Source: CAZRHH01 sp964599885 (GTDB taxonomy: Bacteria; Chloroflexota; Dehalococcoidia; DSTF01; JACRBR01). Taken from it: 64,000 nt of DNA. Positions 42,977 to 52,206 of the stretch are shown here, one piece after another. How positions within the stretch are numbered: the first letter of the stretch is position 1; each line of letters opens with the position of its first letter. Where the stretch lies: assembly GCA_964599885.1 (NCBI GenBank), contig CAZRHH010000002.1, forward strand, positions 1-64,000, given 5' to 3'. The notes beneath the pieces were generated by a model that did not search any database, had not been told where the DNA came from, and saw nothing but the letters and a program-made list of their open reading frames with translations. The position numbers were made by a program, and so were the translations under genes.

Positions 42977-43887
42977 GCGGGCGGCTCGCTGTCTGCGGAC
43001 TGCACCGCGTGTCCGCCGAATTCGTTACGGAGCGCGGCCTGCACCTTCGCGCTGAACGATGACGTTTGCCGCGACGAGAACCGGCGCATCAACGAGAGTG
43101 TGATGATTGGTAGCGGGACATCCTGATCCATCGCTTCGAGCACGGTCCAGCGGCCTTCGCCGGAGTCCTGCACGTAGCCGCCGATGCCGTCGAGTTTCGG
43201 ATCGCGTTCGAATGCGCGCTCGGCGAGTTCGAGCAGCCAGGAACGTACAACCGAGCCGCGGTTCCAGAGCGCTGCGACGCGGCGCATGTCGATGTCAAAG
43301 CGTGAGCCGGCGAGCAGCTCAAAGCCCTCGCCGTACGCTGCCATCATCCCGTACTCGATGCCGTTATGCACCATCTTGGTGAAGTGGCCGGCGCCACTCG
43401 GCCCGACGTGAGCGTAGCCGTCGGGCGGCGCGAGCGTCGTCAGAGCCGGCTCGATGTGTGCGAATGCGTCATCACTGCCGCCAACCATCAGGCAGTAGCC
43501 TTCCTTGAGGCCCCAGATGCCGCCGCTCGTGCCGGCGTCGATGAACTCGATACCGCGCGCGCGCAATTCGTCCGAGCGGCGCATCGAGTCGTGGTAGTTG
43601 GAGTTGCCGCCGTCGATGATGATGTCGCCTGCGGCCAGCTGCGGCGCGAGTTGATCAATCGTCGACTGCACCGGATCGCCGGACGGCACCATCAGCCAGA
43701 TAGCTCTTCGCGGCGACAACTTGCTCGCAACGTCAGACAGCGATGAGGCGCCGTCCGCACCCGCAGCCTGCGCCGTGGCGACGGCGTCAGGGCTGAGGTC
43801 CGTCACCACGACGCGGTGCCCGCCGTTGAGCAGCCGCTGCGTCATGTTGGCGCCCATCCGGCCGAGGCCAACCATTCCGATGTCCAT
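42973..43887 (-). CDS. gnd: 6-Phosphogluconate dehydrogenase, short (GndA-like) form
   Basis: This 304-residue protein belongs to the short 6PGDH group, not the 470-residue dimer type. Motifs: MVGLGRMGANM (5-15) for the dinucleotide; VTDLSPD, with Asp where the 2'-phosphate-binding Asn-Arg would lie, hints at NAD use; GGNSNYHDS; and GHFTKMVHNGIEYG with the catalytic Lys and Glu region. It oxidises 6-phosphogluconate to ribulose-5-phosphate and CO2. It lies 3 bp after pgi and overlaps zwf by 4 bp. Confidence 0.95.
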   Translation of the reverse strand: MDIGMVGLGRMGANMTQRLLNGGHRVVVTDLSPDAVATAQAAGADGASSLSDVASKLSPRRAIWLMVPSGDPVQSTIDQLAPQLAAGDIIIDGGNSNYHDSMRRSDELRARGIEFIDAGTSGGIWGLKEGYCLMVGGSDDAFAHIEPALTTLAPPDGYAHVGPSGAGHFTKMVHNGIEYGMMAAYGEGFELLAGSRFDIDMRRVAALWNRGSVVRSWLLELAERAFERDPKLDGIGGYVQDSGEGRWTVLEAMDQDVPLPIITLSLMRRFSSRQTSSFSAKVQAALRNEFGGHAVQSADSEPPA

Positions 43888-43890
43888 CCG

Positions 43891-45585
43891 CTACCTCAGC
43901 TCCGCGCTCAGCGGCGCCAGCGCACTCCTGACAGTTTCGAGGAGCGTCGCCAGGCCGCCTGTAATGTCGGCGCCGAGATGGACGCGCAACACGGGGCGTC
44001 CATGGCTAACGAGTGAATCGAAGTCCCCGATCGCCTGGGCGCGCTTGAGCTGGCCGAACGTGTACGAGCGGCCAGGTATGGCGATGTCGTCCTGGTCGCG
44101 CGCCGTCACCTCCAGGAAGACACCTCGCGCAGGGCCGCCCTTGTGGAGTTGCCCTGTTGAATGCAGGAAGCGGGGTCCGTAGCCCAGGGTCGTTGCCGCG
44201 CCGGTGGCATCGCGGACGATGCGCCGGATCTCGGCGAACGTCGCCTCGGCGTATTCGTTCGGCTCGACGTAGGCGGTGATGGCGAAGTAATCGCCTTGTC
44301 CGATCTCGGCGACGAGCGCGGGTATCGCACCGGTTAGTTCTCCCACCCCGTCTGGCGTGATGGCGACCGGTCCGGCGCTTACGTCCACACCAGGCGCGTC
44401 GAGCGAGCCGCGCTGCTCGAACTCATGCAGCACGCGCGCCGTGTTGTCCTTCGATTCCTGCACGTTGGGTTCATCGAACGGATTGATGCCGAGCACGTAA
44501 CCGGCGATCGCCGTCGCGAACTCCCAGCGGAAGAACTCGCGCGCGAGGTCGTGCGCGCTTTCGAGATCGATGACGATGACTGGCTGCCCTTCGGCCTTCA
44601 GCGCGCCGACGATGGCGTCGTCCCCGGCGGTAGAGCCGGCTTCGAGGCGGAGTTGCACGAAGAGGCGATCGTCACCGTACTTCAGCGGCGAGCCGAGCGG
44701 TTCGCCCGCGACGGGGAGGATACCCAGTCCGAGTTTGCCCGTGCTTTCGGCGATAAGCTGCTCGGCCCACAACCCGAATGAGCGAATTTCCTCCGCAACA
44801 ACGAACGTCAGCTTGTCTCGCCCAGAGAGCGCCATCTCACCGAGTGCTGCGCCGAGGCGCAGTGCGTCGGACTCGGCCTCCCGTGCGTCGGTCTGTGCTT
44901 GCGCCGCGCGCTCGAACAGCTTCGCGATATCGATGCCGCTCGCTGCGGCTGGCGCCAATCCAAAATACGACAGCGCGGAGTATCTGCCACCGATGTCGCC
45001 CGGATTGGTGAAGACCTGGCGGAACGAATGCTCACGCGCCAGCTCCTGGAGCGCCGTGCCGGCATCGGTAATCGCGACGAAGTTCTCGCCGGCCCGATCG
45101 CGCTTCAGCGCCACAACGCGTTCGTGCGCGTACGCGAACAGCGATGCGACCTCGATGGTGCCGCCGGATTTCGATGAGACGAAGAACAACGTGCGTGCCA
45201 GATCGACGTTGTCCATGACACCGCGAATCGTCGCCGGATCGGTCGTGTCGAGTACGTGCAAGCGCGGATACGATTCATCGCGTTGTACGCTCTGGCGCAG
45301 CACTTCCGGCGCCAGTGAACTGCCGCCCATGCCCAGCAGCACGAGGTCGGTGAAGCCGTCGTCGCGTACGCGCTGCGCGAACATTTCCAGCTCGGGCACC
45401 CGCGGCTGCATCGCCGATGCGATCTCGAGCCAGCCAAGCCGATTGCTTACGGACTTCAGGCGCGCGGCATCGTCGCCCCAGAGTGCTGCGTCACGGCGCC
45501 AGACGCGGGCGGCGACGCCGCCGTCCACAAGCGCTTGCGAGCGTCGATCGACCGCGCCAGCGTGTTGGCCGAGGACGAATCTCAC
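43891..45585 (-). CDS. pgi: Glucose-6-phosphate isomerase of the transaldolase-linked type
   Basis: The protein has 564 residues from GTG 45585. SIS-fold motifs: LVLLGMGGSSLAPE (substrate phosphate loop), SKSGGTIE, and GDIGGRYS. The C-terminal half carries the catalytic Glu region and QLHKGGPARG. This form is the one found as the C-terminal half of Tal-Pgi fusion proteins; here the two are separate but overlap by GTGA, so the stop of tal and the start of pgi are shared. It interconverts glucose-6- and fructose-6-phosphate. An upstream extension of the frame lies inside tal and is not used. Confidence 0.92.
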   Translation of the reverse strand: MRFVLGQHAGAVDRRSQALVDGGVAARVWRRDAALWGDDAARLKSVSNRLGWLEIASAMQPRVPELEMFAQRVRDDGFTDLVLLGMGGSSLAPEVLRQSVQRDESYPRLHVLDTTDPATIRGVMDNVDLARTLFFVSSKSGGTIEVASLFAYAHERVVALKRDRAGENFVAITDAGTALQELAREHSFRQVFTNPGDIGGRYSALSYFGLAPAAASGIDIAKLFERAAQAQTDAREAESDALRLGAALGEMALSGRDKLTFVVAEEIRSFGLWAEQLIAESTGKLGLGILPVAGEPLGSPLKYGDDRLFVQLRLEAGSTAGDDAIVGALKAEGQPVIVIDLESAHDLAREFFRWEFATAIAGYVLGINPFDEPNVQESKDNTARVLHEFEQRGSLDAPGVDVSAGPVAITPDGVGELTGAIPALVAEIGQGDYFAITAYVEPNEYAEATFAEIRRIVRDATGAATTLGYGPRFLHSTGQLHKGGPARGVFLEVTARDQDDIAIPGRSYTFGQLKRAQAIGDFDSLVSHGRPVLRVHLGADITGGLATLLETVRSALAPLSAELR

Positions 45586-46733
45586 GCGGCGCTTACTTTC
45601 TTGCTGATCTCGTCGGCCTTGCGCATCGTCGTCTCGCTGATCGCCAGGAATGACTTCGAGAACGACTTGACACCTTCTTCTTGAAGCGCGTCGGTGATCT
45701 CGTCGATCGACACGCCGGCCGCGTCCAGATCGCGCAACACGCGCTCGGCTTCGTCGTAGTTCTCGTCGATCGTGCAACGGACAACGCCGTGATCGCGAAA
45801 CGCGTCGATCGTGTCGGGTGGCATCGTGTTGACCGTATCAGGCCCGATCAGTTCTTCGATGTACAGGATGTCGCTGTACGCGGGATTCTTCGTGCCGGTG
45901 CTTGCCCAGAGCGGCCGCTGCAGCTTGGCGCCTTCGGTCTGGAGCTTCGTCCAGCGTGGGCCACTGAACGTCTCCCGGAAGCGGCGGTACGCGACCTTCG
46001 CGTTGGCGACGGCAACGCGGCCGAGCAGCGCCTGCAACTTCGCGCGCTCCGCGTCCGTGGTCGCCGAAGCGATCTTCGCTTCGATGAGTTTGTCGGCGGC
46101 GGTGTCCACGCGGCTTACGAAGAAGCTCGCAACGGAGTTCGAGTCGTTCACGGCCAGACCGCCTTCAATACGGCGCTCAAGACCGCGAAGGTACGCCTCC
46201 ATCACTTGAGCGTAGAAGTCGAGCGAGAAGATGAGTGTGATGTTGATGTTCAGCCCGGCGGCAATGCACTCCTCGATGGCCGGGATGCCCTCATCGGTGG
46301 CGGGAATTTTCACCATGAGATTCGGGCGGTCGATGATCGACCACCAGCGCTTCGCTTCGTCGATCGATGGCTGCGTCTGGAACGCCTTGTCGGGCGAGAC
46401 CTCGATACTGACGAAGCCATCATTGCCGCCAGACGTGTCGTAGACGGGCCGCATGATGTCGCACGCGCTCGTGATGTCGGCGACCGCGATGTGTTCGAAG
46501 AGCTCGTCGCGCTTCACGCCGTCACGGAGGAGTTGGGTGATCTGTGCATCGTAGTCGCTGCCCGCGCCGACGGCTTTCTCGAAGATCGTCGGGTTGGCGG
46601 TGACGCCACGGATCCCGTCACGCTCGATGTACTGCTTCAACCGGCCGTCGTTCAGCATGTCGCGCCGAATGTAGTCGAGCCACGGCGACTGCTTCTGCTC
46701 GTCGTAGAGTTTTTGCATCGCGTTCTTAGCCAT
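45582..46733 (-). CDS. tal: Transaldolase
   Basis: This 383-residue protein is a TIM barrel with the Schiff-base Lys in NLMVKIPATDEGI. TANPTIFEKAV near the N-terminus and SVASFFVSRVDTAADKLI are conserved blocks. It moves a dihydroxyacetone unit between sugar phosphates. Its length and neighbours place it with the Tal-Pgi bifunctional family. It overlaps rpiB by 8 bp and pgi by 4 bp. Confidence 0.96.
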   Translation of the reverse strand: MAKNAMQKLYDEQKQSPWLDYIRRDMLNDGRLKQYIERDGIRGVTANPTIFEKAVGAGSDYDAQITQLLRDGVKRDELFEHIAVADITSACDIMRPVYDTSGGNDGFVSIEVSPDKAFQTQPSIDEAKRWWSIIDRPNLMVKIPATDEGIPAIEECIAAGLNINITLIFSLDFYAQVMEAYLRGLERRIEGGLAVNDSNSVASFFVSRVDTAADKLIEAKIASATTDAERAKLQALLGRVAVANAKVAYRRFRETFSGPRWTKLQTEGAKLQRPLWASTGTKNPAYSDILYIEELIGPDTVNTMPPDTIDAFRDHGVVRCTIDENYDEAERVLRDLDAAGVSIDEITDALQEEGVKSFSKSFLAISETTMRKADEISKKVSAA

Positions 46734-47199
46734 TGCTCATCTCCTTCGCACCCATGCTTCGCTCTTCGATGGCCAGCACCTTGTTCAGCCGGCGCAGATG
46801 GCGCTCGTCGCCAGAGAATTCCGCTCCCGCGAACGCCCGCACGATTTCGAGCGCCAACTCCGCCCCGACGATCCGTGCGCCGATCGCCAGCACGTTCATG
46901 TCGTCGTGTTCGACGCCCTGATGCGCCGAATACGTGTCGTGACAGACGGCCGAGCGGATGCCCGGCAATTTGTTCGCCGCCACCGACGCGCCAACTCCGC
47001 TGCCGCAGAGCACGATGCCGCGGTCGGCGTCCCCCTCGATGATGCTGCGGCCAAGCTTCTCGGCATAATCGGGGTAGTCCACCGGATCCGTGCTGAATGT
47101 GCCGAGATCGACGACGGCATGGCCGAGCCGCCCGATCTCGTCGACGACTGCCTGCTTGAGCGGGAATCCCGCGTGGTCGGCGGCGACGGCGATGCGCAT
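46726..47199 (-). CDS. rpiB: Ribose-5-phosphate isomerase B
   Basis: The protein has 157 residues from ATG 47199, whose A is shared with the tkt stop (TAATG). MRIAVAADHAGFPLK starts the Rossmann-like fold. GIVLCGSGVGASVAANK holds the catalytic Cys, and DDMNVLAIGARI is a further conserved strand. It interconverts ribulose-5- and ribose-5-phosphate. The frame continues upstream into tkt but that part is shadow. Confidence 0.96.
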   Translation of the reverse strand: MRIAVAADHAGFPLKQAVVDEIGRLGHAVVDLGTFSTDPVDYPDYAEKLGRSIIEGDADRGIVLCGSGVGASVAANKLPGIRSAVCHDTYSAHQGVEHDDMNVLAIGARIVGAELALEIVRAFAGAEFSGDERHLRRLNKVLAIEERSMGAKEMSNG

Positions 47200-49235
47200 T
47201 ACGCTCGCACTCCCGTCAGGCGCTCGACCAGCGCTTGCGTCTTTTCCGCGACGTTCTCTGCCGTGAAGCCGAGTTCGCGCAGGACCGTCGCGCCGGGCGC
47301 CGATGCGCCGAAACGGCCGTCTATGCCGATCGACGCGCCTTCGCCGCCGACCCAGCGTTGCCAGCCGAGCGTGACGCCAGCTTCGACCGAGATGCGCGCA
47401 CGTACAACCGGCGGTAGCACTTCGTCGCGATACGCGCTGTCCTGCTCCTCGAAGATGTTCCACGCCGGCATACTGACGACGCGCGCCCGCACGCCTCGCT
47501 CTTCAAGCAGCGCCTGCGCCTCGACGGCGATGTGGACCTCCGAACCGGTGGCGATGATGATCGCGTCGGGACGTCCGCCCGGAGCTTCGCTGACAATGTA
47601 GGCGCCACGCAGAGCACCCGTCGCGCCACCGTTCGCCGTGCCGGCGAGTACGGGCAGCGCCTGCCTCGACATCGCGAGGACGGTGGGGCCTTGACGCTCA
47701 ACGGCGATCTTCCACGCCATGCTGGCTTCGTTGGCATCGGCGGGACGCACGACGGTGAGCTGCGGGATGAGCCGCAACGCCATCAGGTGCTCAATCGGCT
47801 GATGTGTCGGTCCGTCTTCGCCGAGTCCGACGCTGTCGTGCGTGTAGACGAAGATCGAGCGGTACTCGCTCAGGGCGGCGAGACGGATCGACGGGCGATT
47901 GTAGTCGGAGAACACCAGGAACGTGCCACCGAAGGGGATGATGCCGCCATGGGCGGCCATGCCGTTGAGCGCCGAGCCCATGCCGTGCTCTCGCACGCCG
48001 AAGAAAATATTGCGGCCTTCGGGTGTCTCGGCCGTCATCACGCCCTTCTCTTTGAGTTCAGTGTTGTTCGACTCGACGAGATCCGCCGAGCCGCCGATCA
48101 CCCACGGAATCGCGTCGGCGATGGCGTTCAGCGCGTTACCCGACGCGACGCGCGTGGCGAGCGGCTTGTCGTCGGGCGTGTACGCCGGGAGGTCGCGATC
48201 CCAGCCGTCGGGCAGGCGCGCGGCGAGTGCCTGCTTCAGCGTGGCGGCGACGTCGGGGTGCGCTCTCGCGTACGCGTCGTAACGCTGCTCCCACTCACGC
48301 TGCTGCGCCGCGCCGCGGTCGAGCGCCTGGCGGAAATGCGCGAGTGCTTCGTGGGGGATGTAAAACTTCTTGTCTTCGGGCCAGCCGTAGGCGCGCTTGG
48401 TCAGCACGATTTCTTCTTCGCCGAGCGGGCTGCCATGCGCCTTCGAGGTGTCCTGCTTGTTCGGAGCGCCGTATCCAATGTGCGTGCGCCCGATGATCAT
48501 CGACGGCTTGTCGTCGGCTGCCTGCGCCGCGCGGATCGCCGCGTCGACTTCGCCGTAGTCCATGCCGTCGATCGCCTGGACGTGCCAGCCGTACGCTTCG
48601 AAGCGCATCGCGACGTCTTCGCTGTAGGCCATGCTCGTCGGTCCGTCGAGCTGCACGAGGTTGTAGTCGTACAGCGTAATCAGGTTGCCGAGGCGTTGGT
48701 GACCGGCGAGCGCCGCCGATTCGTGCGAGATGCCCTCCTGCATGTCGCCATCACTCACGAGCACGTAGGTGTGGTGATCAACGATCTTGTGACCGGGCCG
48801 GTTGAACGTCGCGGCGAGGAAGCGCTCCGCCATCGCCAGCCCAACGCTGTTCGCGAAGCCCTGACCGAGCGGACCGGTCGTCACTTCGACGCCGGGGACG
48901 AGGCCGCGTTCCGGGTGGCCGGCAGTGGGACTCTCCCACTGCCGGAAGTTCTTGATGTCGTCCAGCGACAGGTCATAGCCGGTCAGGTGCAGCAGGCTGT
49001 ACAGCAGCATCGATGCGTGTCCCGCAGACAGCACGAATCGGTCGCGGTCGGGCCAGAGCGGGTTGGCCGGGTGGTGCTTGAGGAAGCGATCCCAGAGCAC
49101 GTAGGTCATCAGGCCAGCGCCCATCGGCGCGCCCGGGTGGCCAGAGTTCGCCTTCTGGACCGCGTCCATCGACAGCGTGCGGATGGTATTCACGCACAGT
49201 TCGTCGAGCTTGTACTCGCTACTGGGGTCGGTCAT
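47199..49235 (-). CDS. tkt: Transketolase
   Basis: This 678-residue thiamine-diphosphate enzyme has the full three-domain length. Motifs: GHPGAPMGAG and TTGPLGQGFANSVGLA near the N-terminus; GDGDM-like VSDGDMQEGISHESA with a downstream Asn for Mg-ThDP; and GVREHGMGSALNGMA, carrying the Glu that activates the cofactor. It transfers two-carbon units in the non-oxidative pentose phosphate pathway. It is the first gene of the seven-gene operon, and its ATG is at 49235. Confidence 0.97.
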   Translation of the reverse strand: MTDPSSEYKLDELCVNTIRTLSMDAVQKANSGHPGAPMGAGLMTYVLWDRFLKHHPANPLWPDRDRFVLSAGHASMLLYSLLHLTGYDLSLDDIKNFRQWESPTAGHPERGLVPGVEVTTGPLGQGFANSVGLAMAERFLAATFNRPGHKIVDHHTYVLVSDGDMQEGISHESAALAGHQRLGNLITLYDYNLVQLDGPTSMAYSEDVAMRFEAYGWHVQAIDGMDYGEVDAAIRAAQAADDKPSMIIGRTHIGYGAPNKQDTSKAHGSPLGEEEIVLTKRAYGWPEDKKFYIPHEALAHFRQALDRGAAQQREWEQRYDAYARAHPDVAATLKQALAARLPDGWDRDLPAYTPDDKPLATRVASGNALNAIADAIPWVIGGSADLVESNNTELKEKGVMTAETPEGRNIFFGVREHGMGSALNGMAAHGGIIPFGGTFLVFSDYNRPSIRLAALSEYRSIFVYTHDSVGLGEDGPTHQPIEHLMALRLIPQLTVVRPADANEASMAWKIAVERQGPTVLAMSRQALPVLAGTANGGATGALRGAYIVSEAPGGRPDAIIIATGSEVHIAVEAQALLEERGVRARVVSMPAWNIFEEQDSAYRDEVLPPVVRARISVEAGVTLGWQRWVGGEGASIGIDGRFGASAPGATVLRELGFTAENVAEKTQALVERLTGVRA

Positions 49236-49401
49236 GCAGCGCTCTTTCTACAGCCTTGCCCGCCTTGGTTTTTACGGGCGCGTTTGGCCGACAAGGGTCA
49301 GCACCATCACCAGGCCGTCAAAGCGGAGGAGCTTGCGAGCGTGTCCAGAAGCTGTCGTCCGCGTCCTGCGAGCTTGCGTGCGGGTGCATCGGTACAGGTG
49401 C

Positions 49402-49407
49402 AGTATA
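49402..49407 (-). promoter_or_regulatory. Possible -10 element for the pentose phosphate operon
   Basis: On the minus strand TATACT lies about 165 bp before the tkt ATG. No clear -35 is present. This 235-bp region between tkt and the PLP gene holds nothing else I can name. Confidence 0.3.
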
Positions 49408-49470
49408 CCGAGCGATGTCACGTATCAGGCTCGCAGTTATGTCGCGCGCGTGGCAGCACGGACGGCCGCG

Positions 49471-50490
49471 TTACAGCGACGTGGCAGGGAGGTCAGCGAA
49501 CAACGCGGGCGCGCCGCCGGTATGGATGAACACCACGATGTCTTCCTGGGTGAACACGGCAGAGCGGACGAGTGACATCAGCCCGGCGAACGCCTTGCCC
49601 GTATACACCGGGTCGGCGAGCACGCCCTCGGTCCGCGCCAGAAGTTCGGTCGCAGCGTAGCCGGCGGCGGATGGCACGCCGTAGCCACCGCCGAGCATCG
49701 TGTCGTCGATGCGGATGTCGCCGTCAGGCAGCGGCGTGACGTTGAGTTCGGGTGCCAGCGCGTCGCAGAGACGGCGTACTTCGGCGCGCAACTCGCCGGC
49801 CGACTTGGCGACGGCGAAGCCGTATACGCGGACGTCGCTGGCGAGCTTGCGGAACCCCATGAGCATGCCGGCCTGCGTTCCGCCCGTCGCCGTCGCGAGT
49901 ACGATCGCGGTCAGCGGCTCGTCGATCGCCTCGAGCTGCTGGGCCAGTTCGAAGGCGGCGAGCGCGTGACCGAGCGCGCCGCGGGGTTCCGAACCGCCGA
50001 CGGGCACCACGTATGGCCGGCTGCCGCGTCCTTCGATGTCCGCAGCGACCTTTCGCACCAGAACTTCCCGAACGGCGCGATCGTTCGAGCCGGTGAAGTA
50101 GATACTGGCGCCGAGCAGCCGGTCGAGCACGAGATTGCCGGTCGCGGTGGCGGGTTCGCTGCCGCTGAGGACGAGATGCGCACGCAGCCCGGCCTGGACG
50201 CACGCGGCGGCTGTCAGCCGGCAATGGTTCGACTGCGCGCGGCCCGCGGTCACAACATCGGTAGCGCCGGATTCGATCGCGTCGCCGATGATGAATTCGA
50301 GATTGCGGATCTTGTTGCCGCCGAGCGCGAGCGAGAGCATGTCGTCGCGCTTGATGTAGAGGCGCGGCACCGCTGCGACGCCCTCGTCGCGGAGCGCTTG
50401 CTCGAGGCGCGCGGCGCGGTCGAGCGGCGACGGCAGCGTCGTCAGCGAGAAGCGTGGGTAATCGGGCACGAAGTGTCGGTATGCATCCAC
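49471..50490 (-). CDS. PLP-dependent D-cysteine desulfhydrase / ACC-deaminase-family enzyme
   Basis: The protein has 339 residues from GTG 50490; upstream frame is rejected. Fold-type II PLP enzyme: LYIKRDDMLSLALGGNKIRNLEF holds the Schiff-base Lys (in GGNKIRN), AQSNHCRLTAAAC is the cofactor-ring contact, and a phosphate loop (ATATGGTQAGM) follows. Members are D-cysteine desulfhydrase (DcyD), ACC deaminase or L-cysteate lyase; sequence does not decide among them. Transcription is divergent from the cupin gene. Confidence 0.88.
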   Translation of the reverse strand: MDAYRHFVPDYPRFSLTTLPSPLDRAARLEQALRDEGVAAVPRLYIKRDDMLSLALGGNKIRNLEFIIGDAIESGATDVVTAGRAQSNHCRLTAAACVQAGLRAHLVLSGSEPATATGNLVLDRLLGASIYFTGSNDRAVREVLVRKVAADIEGRGSRPYVVPVGGSEPRGALGHALAAFELAQQLEAIDEPLTAIVLATATGGTQAGMLMGFRKLASDVRVYGFAVAKSAGELRAEVRRLCDALAPELNVTPLPDGDIRIDDTMLGGGYGVPSAAGYAATELLARTEGVLADPVYTGKAFAGLMSLVRSAVFTQEDIVVFIHTGGAPALFADLPATSL

Positions 50491-50563
50491 CGCGGCTATG
50501 CTACGACATTGCGACCGCTTCGGGCAGCGCGGCAGGCTGCGAGCGCTCGCTGAGGACTGACAC

Positions 50564-50959
50564 ATGGTGACACGCATCGACGGCGCGACGCTGCGCGGCG
50601 ATACCGGCCAGAACGCCGGCATGGAGCGCACGATCGTCGTGTCGCGCGATACGGTGGGCAGCCGTGGCTTGTACACCAGCATCGTCACGACGGCGCCGCG
50701 CGGACGCACGGAAGTTCATCATCACGGCGAGTGTGAGACGAGCATCTACATTCTGCGCGGCCACGCGCGCTTCTACTCCGGCGACCACCTCTCGGACATC
50801 GTCGAGGCGAACGAAGGCGACTTCGTCTATGTGCCGGCGTTCGAGGTACACGTCGAAGAAAACGCGAGTGATTCGGACGAACTCGTCGTGTTGCTCTCGC
50901 GCAACTGCGACGGATCCGTCGTCCACTACGCCGACGGCGCGCCGCAGCCGCCGGCGTGA
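50564..50959 (+). CDS. Small cupin-domain protein
   Basis: This 131-residue protein is a single cupin. Motif 1 is EVHHHGECETSIYILRGHARF, with three His and Glu as metal ligands. Motif 2 is EGDFVYVPAFEVH with the last His. The stop overlaps the next start by GTGA, so it is coupled to the phosphotransferase. It may be a sugar or small-molecule binding or isomerising enzyme; function unknown. Confidence 0.85.
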   Translation: MVTRIDGATLRGDTGQNAGMERTIVVSRDTVGSRGLYTSIVTTAPRGRTEVHHHGECETSIYILRGHARFYSGDHLSDIVEANEGDFVYVPAFEVHVEENASDSDELVVLLSRNCDGSVVHYADGAPQPPA

Positions 50960-51912
50960 GTGAGATCGCCGCGCTGCTCGACGCGCACGGGCTTACCGGT
51001 GTTCGCGAGGAACTGCTCCAGCACACCGGCTTCTCCGGCGCCAACATCACGCGATTGCGGCGCGACGACGGCGCGTCGTTCGTACTCAAGCGGATGTCGA
51101 TCGAGCGTGACTGGATCATGCGCGCGACGGACGACGTCCACTGCCGCGAAGCCGCGTTCGCGGAGGCGAGGAAGCGGCTGCCCTCGATCCTCACACCAAA
51201 CATCGGTGCCGCCCGCGACGGCGACGAGTACACGCTGCTGATGCATGACATCAGCGACGATCTGCTGCCGCAGGGCGTGATCAGCGATGACATCGCTGGC
51301 CAGGTGATCGCGCGGATCGCCGCGCTGCACGACAGCGTGCATGTGCCTGACGGCGTACCGTGGTGCGACCTCGGCAAGCGACTCACGCTGCTGACACCCG
51401 ACACCGCGCGCATCGCAGCCCGATACGGCGCGCGCGTCGCCGACGACGTGACGCGCGGCTGGGCGCTGTTCGAACGGTACGCCTCGCCCGCCGCTGTCGA
51501 AATAGTTCACAGACTTTTCGCCGATGTGACGCCACTCCTCCGGGCGATCGAGGACAACGTTTACGTCATGCTCCACGGCGATCTCAAGTTCGACAACATT
51601 GGACTGGACACCGACGGCCGGCTCTGCCTCTTCGACTGGTCCATGACGCTGTTGGCGCCCCCCGCGGTCGATCTCGGCTGGTTCATGGCGATCAACTCGC
51701 GCCGGATGACGATCTCGCTCGACGATGTCTTGACGGGGTACGCGCACGCCGCCGGCGTGACCTATGACGCGCGTCCGCGACACGACGCATTGACGGTGCT
51801 GTGCGGGCTCCTGCTGCGCGGCTGGCGCAAGGCTCTCGACGCGGAGGAAGGCGAACCGGATGAGCTGCGGTGGTGGTGCGCGCGCGCGGAGGAAGCGGCG
51901 CGCTGGCTCTGA
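50956..51912 (+). CDS. APH-family phosphotransferase
   Basis: This 318-residue protein has the aminoglycoside-phosphotransferase/choline-kinase fold. The catalytic loop is MLHGDLKFDNIGL with Asp and Asn, and the metal Asp is in LFDWSM. The N-lobe shows a Lys in VLKRM. Family members phosphorylate aminoglycosides, choline, homoserine or other alcohols; there is no basis to claim antibiotic resistance. It is coupled to the cupin gene and converges on the yggT gene, its stop abutting. Confidence 0.85.
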   Translation: MSEIAALLDAHGLTGVREELLQHTGFSGANITRLRRDDGASFVLKRMSIERDWIMRATDDVHCREAAFAEARKRLPSILTPNIGAARDGDEYTLLMHDISDDLLPQGVISDDIAGQVIARIAALHDSVHVPDGVPWCDLGKRLTLLTPDTARIAARYGARVADDVTRGWALFERYASPAAVEIVHRLFADVTPLLRAIEDNVYVMLHGDLKFDNIGLDTDGRLCLFDWSMTLLAPPAVDLGWFMAINSRRMTISLDDVLTGYAHAAGVTYDARPRHDALTVLCGLLLRGWRKALDAEEGEPDELRWWCARAEEAARWL

Positions 51913-52206
51913 TCAGAGAACTAGGTCGTCCACGAACTGCTGCAAACCAGCGGATATGAAGCTTAATAGAATCATTGCCACGATCGGCGAGAGATCAAAC
52001 ATCCCGACGCGCGGAAGGATATTGCGAAGCGGCACAAGAATCGGGTCGGTGATCGAGTTGAGCGCTTCGATCAGCGGGCTTCTAGGATCCATCTGAAACC
52101 AGCTTAGGAGTACCCTGATCAAGACGGCGATCGTGAGTATCGTGAAAAATAGGCAGACGACCTCCGACGCGGCGCTCTCCCCTACACACCGGCCGATTCC
52201 GAACAC
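51913..52206 (-). CDS. YggT-family membrane protein
   Basis: The protein has 97 residues from GTG 52206, directly abutting the proC stop. Two membrane helices (about 15-35 and 75-92) surround the family motif DPRSPLIEALNSITDPILVPLRNILP. YggT proteins are placed beside proC and yggS in many bacteria and are tied to osmotic or division functions. The yggS-proC-yggT order here fits that. Confidence 0.9.
   Translation of the reverse strand: MFGIGRCVGESAASEVVCLFFTILTIAVLIRVLLSWFQMDPRSPLIEALNSITDPILVPLRNILPRVGMFDLSPIVAMILLSFISAGLQQFVDDLVL

Noticed and set aside
45586..45777. N-terminal extension of pgi
   Set aside because: It lies within tal in a different frame and has no homology; GTG 45585 is coupled to the tal stop.
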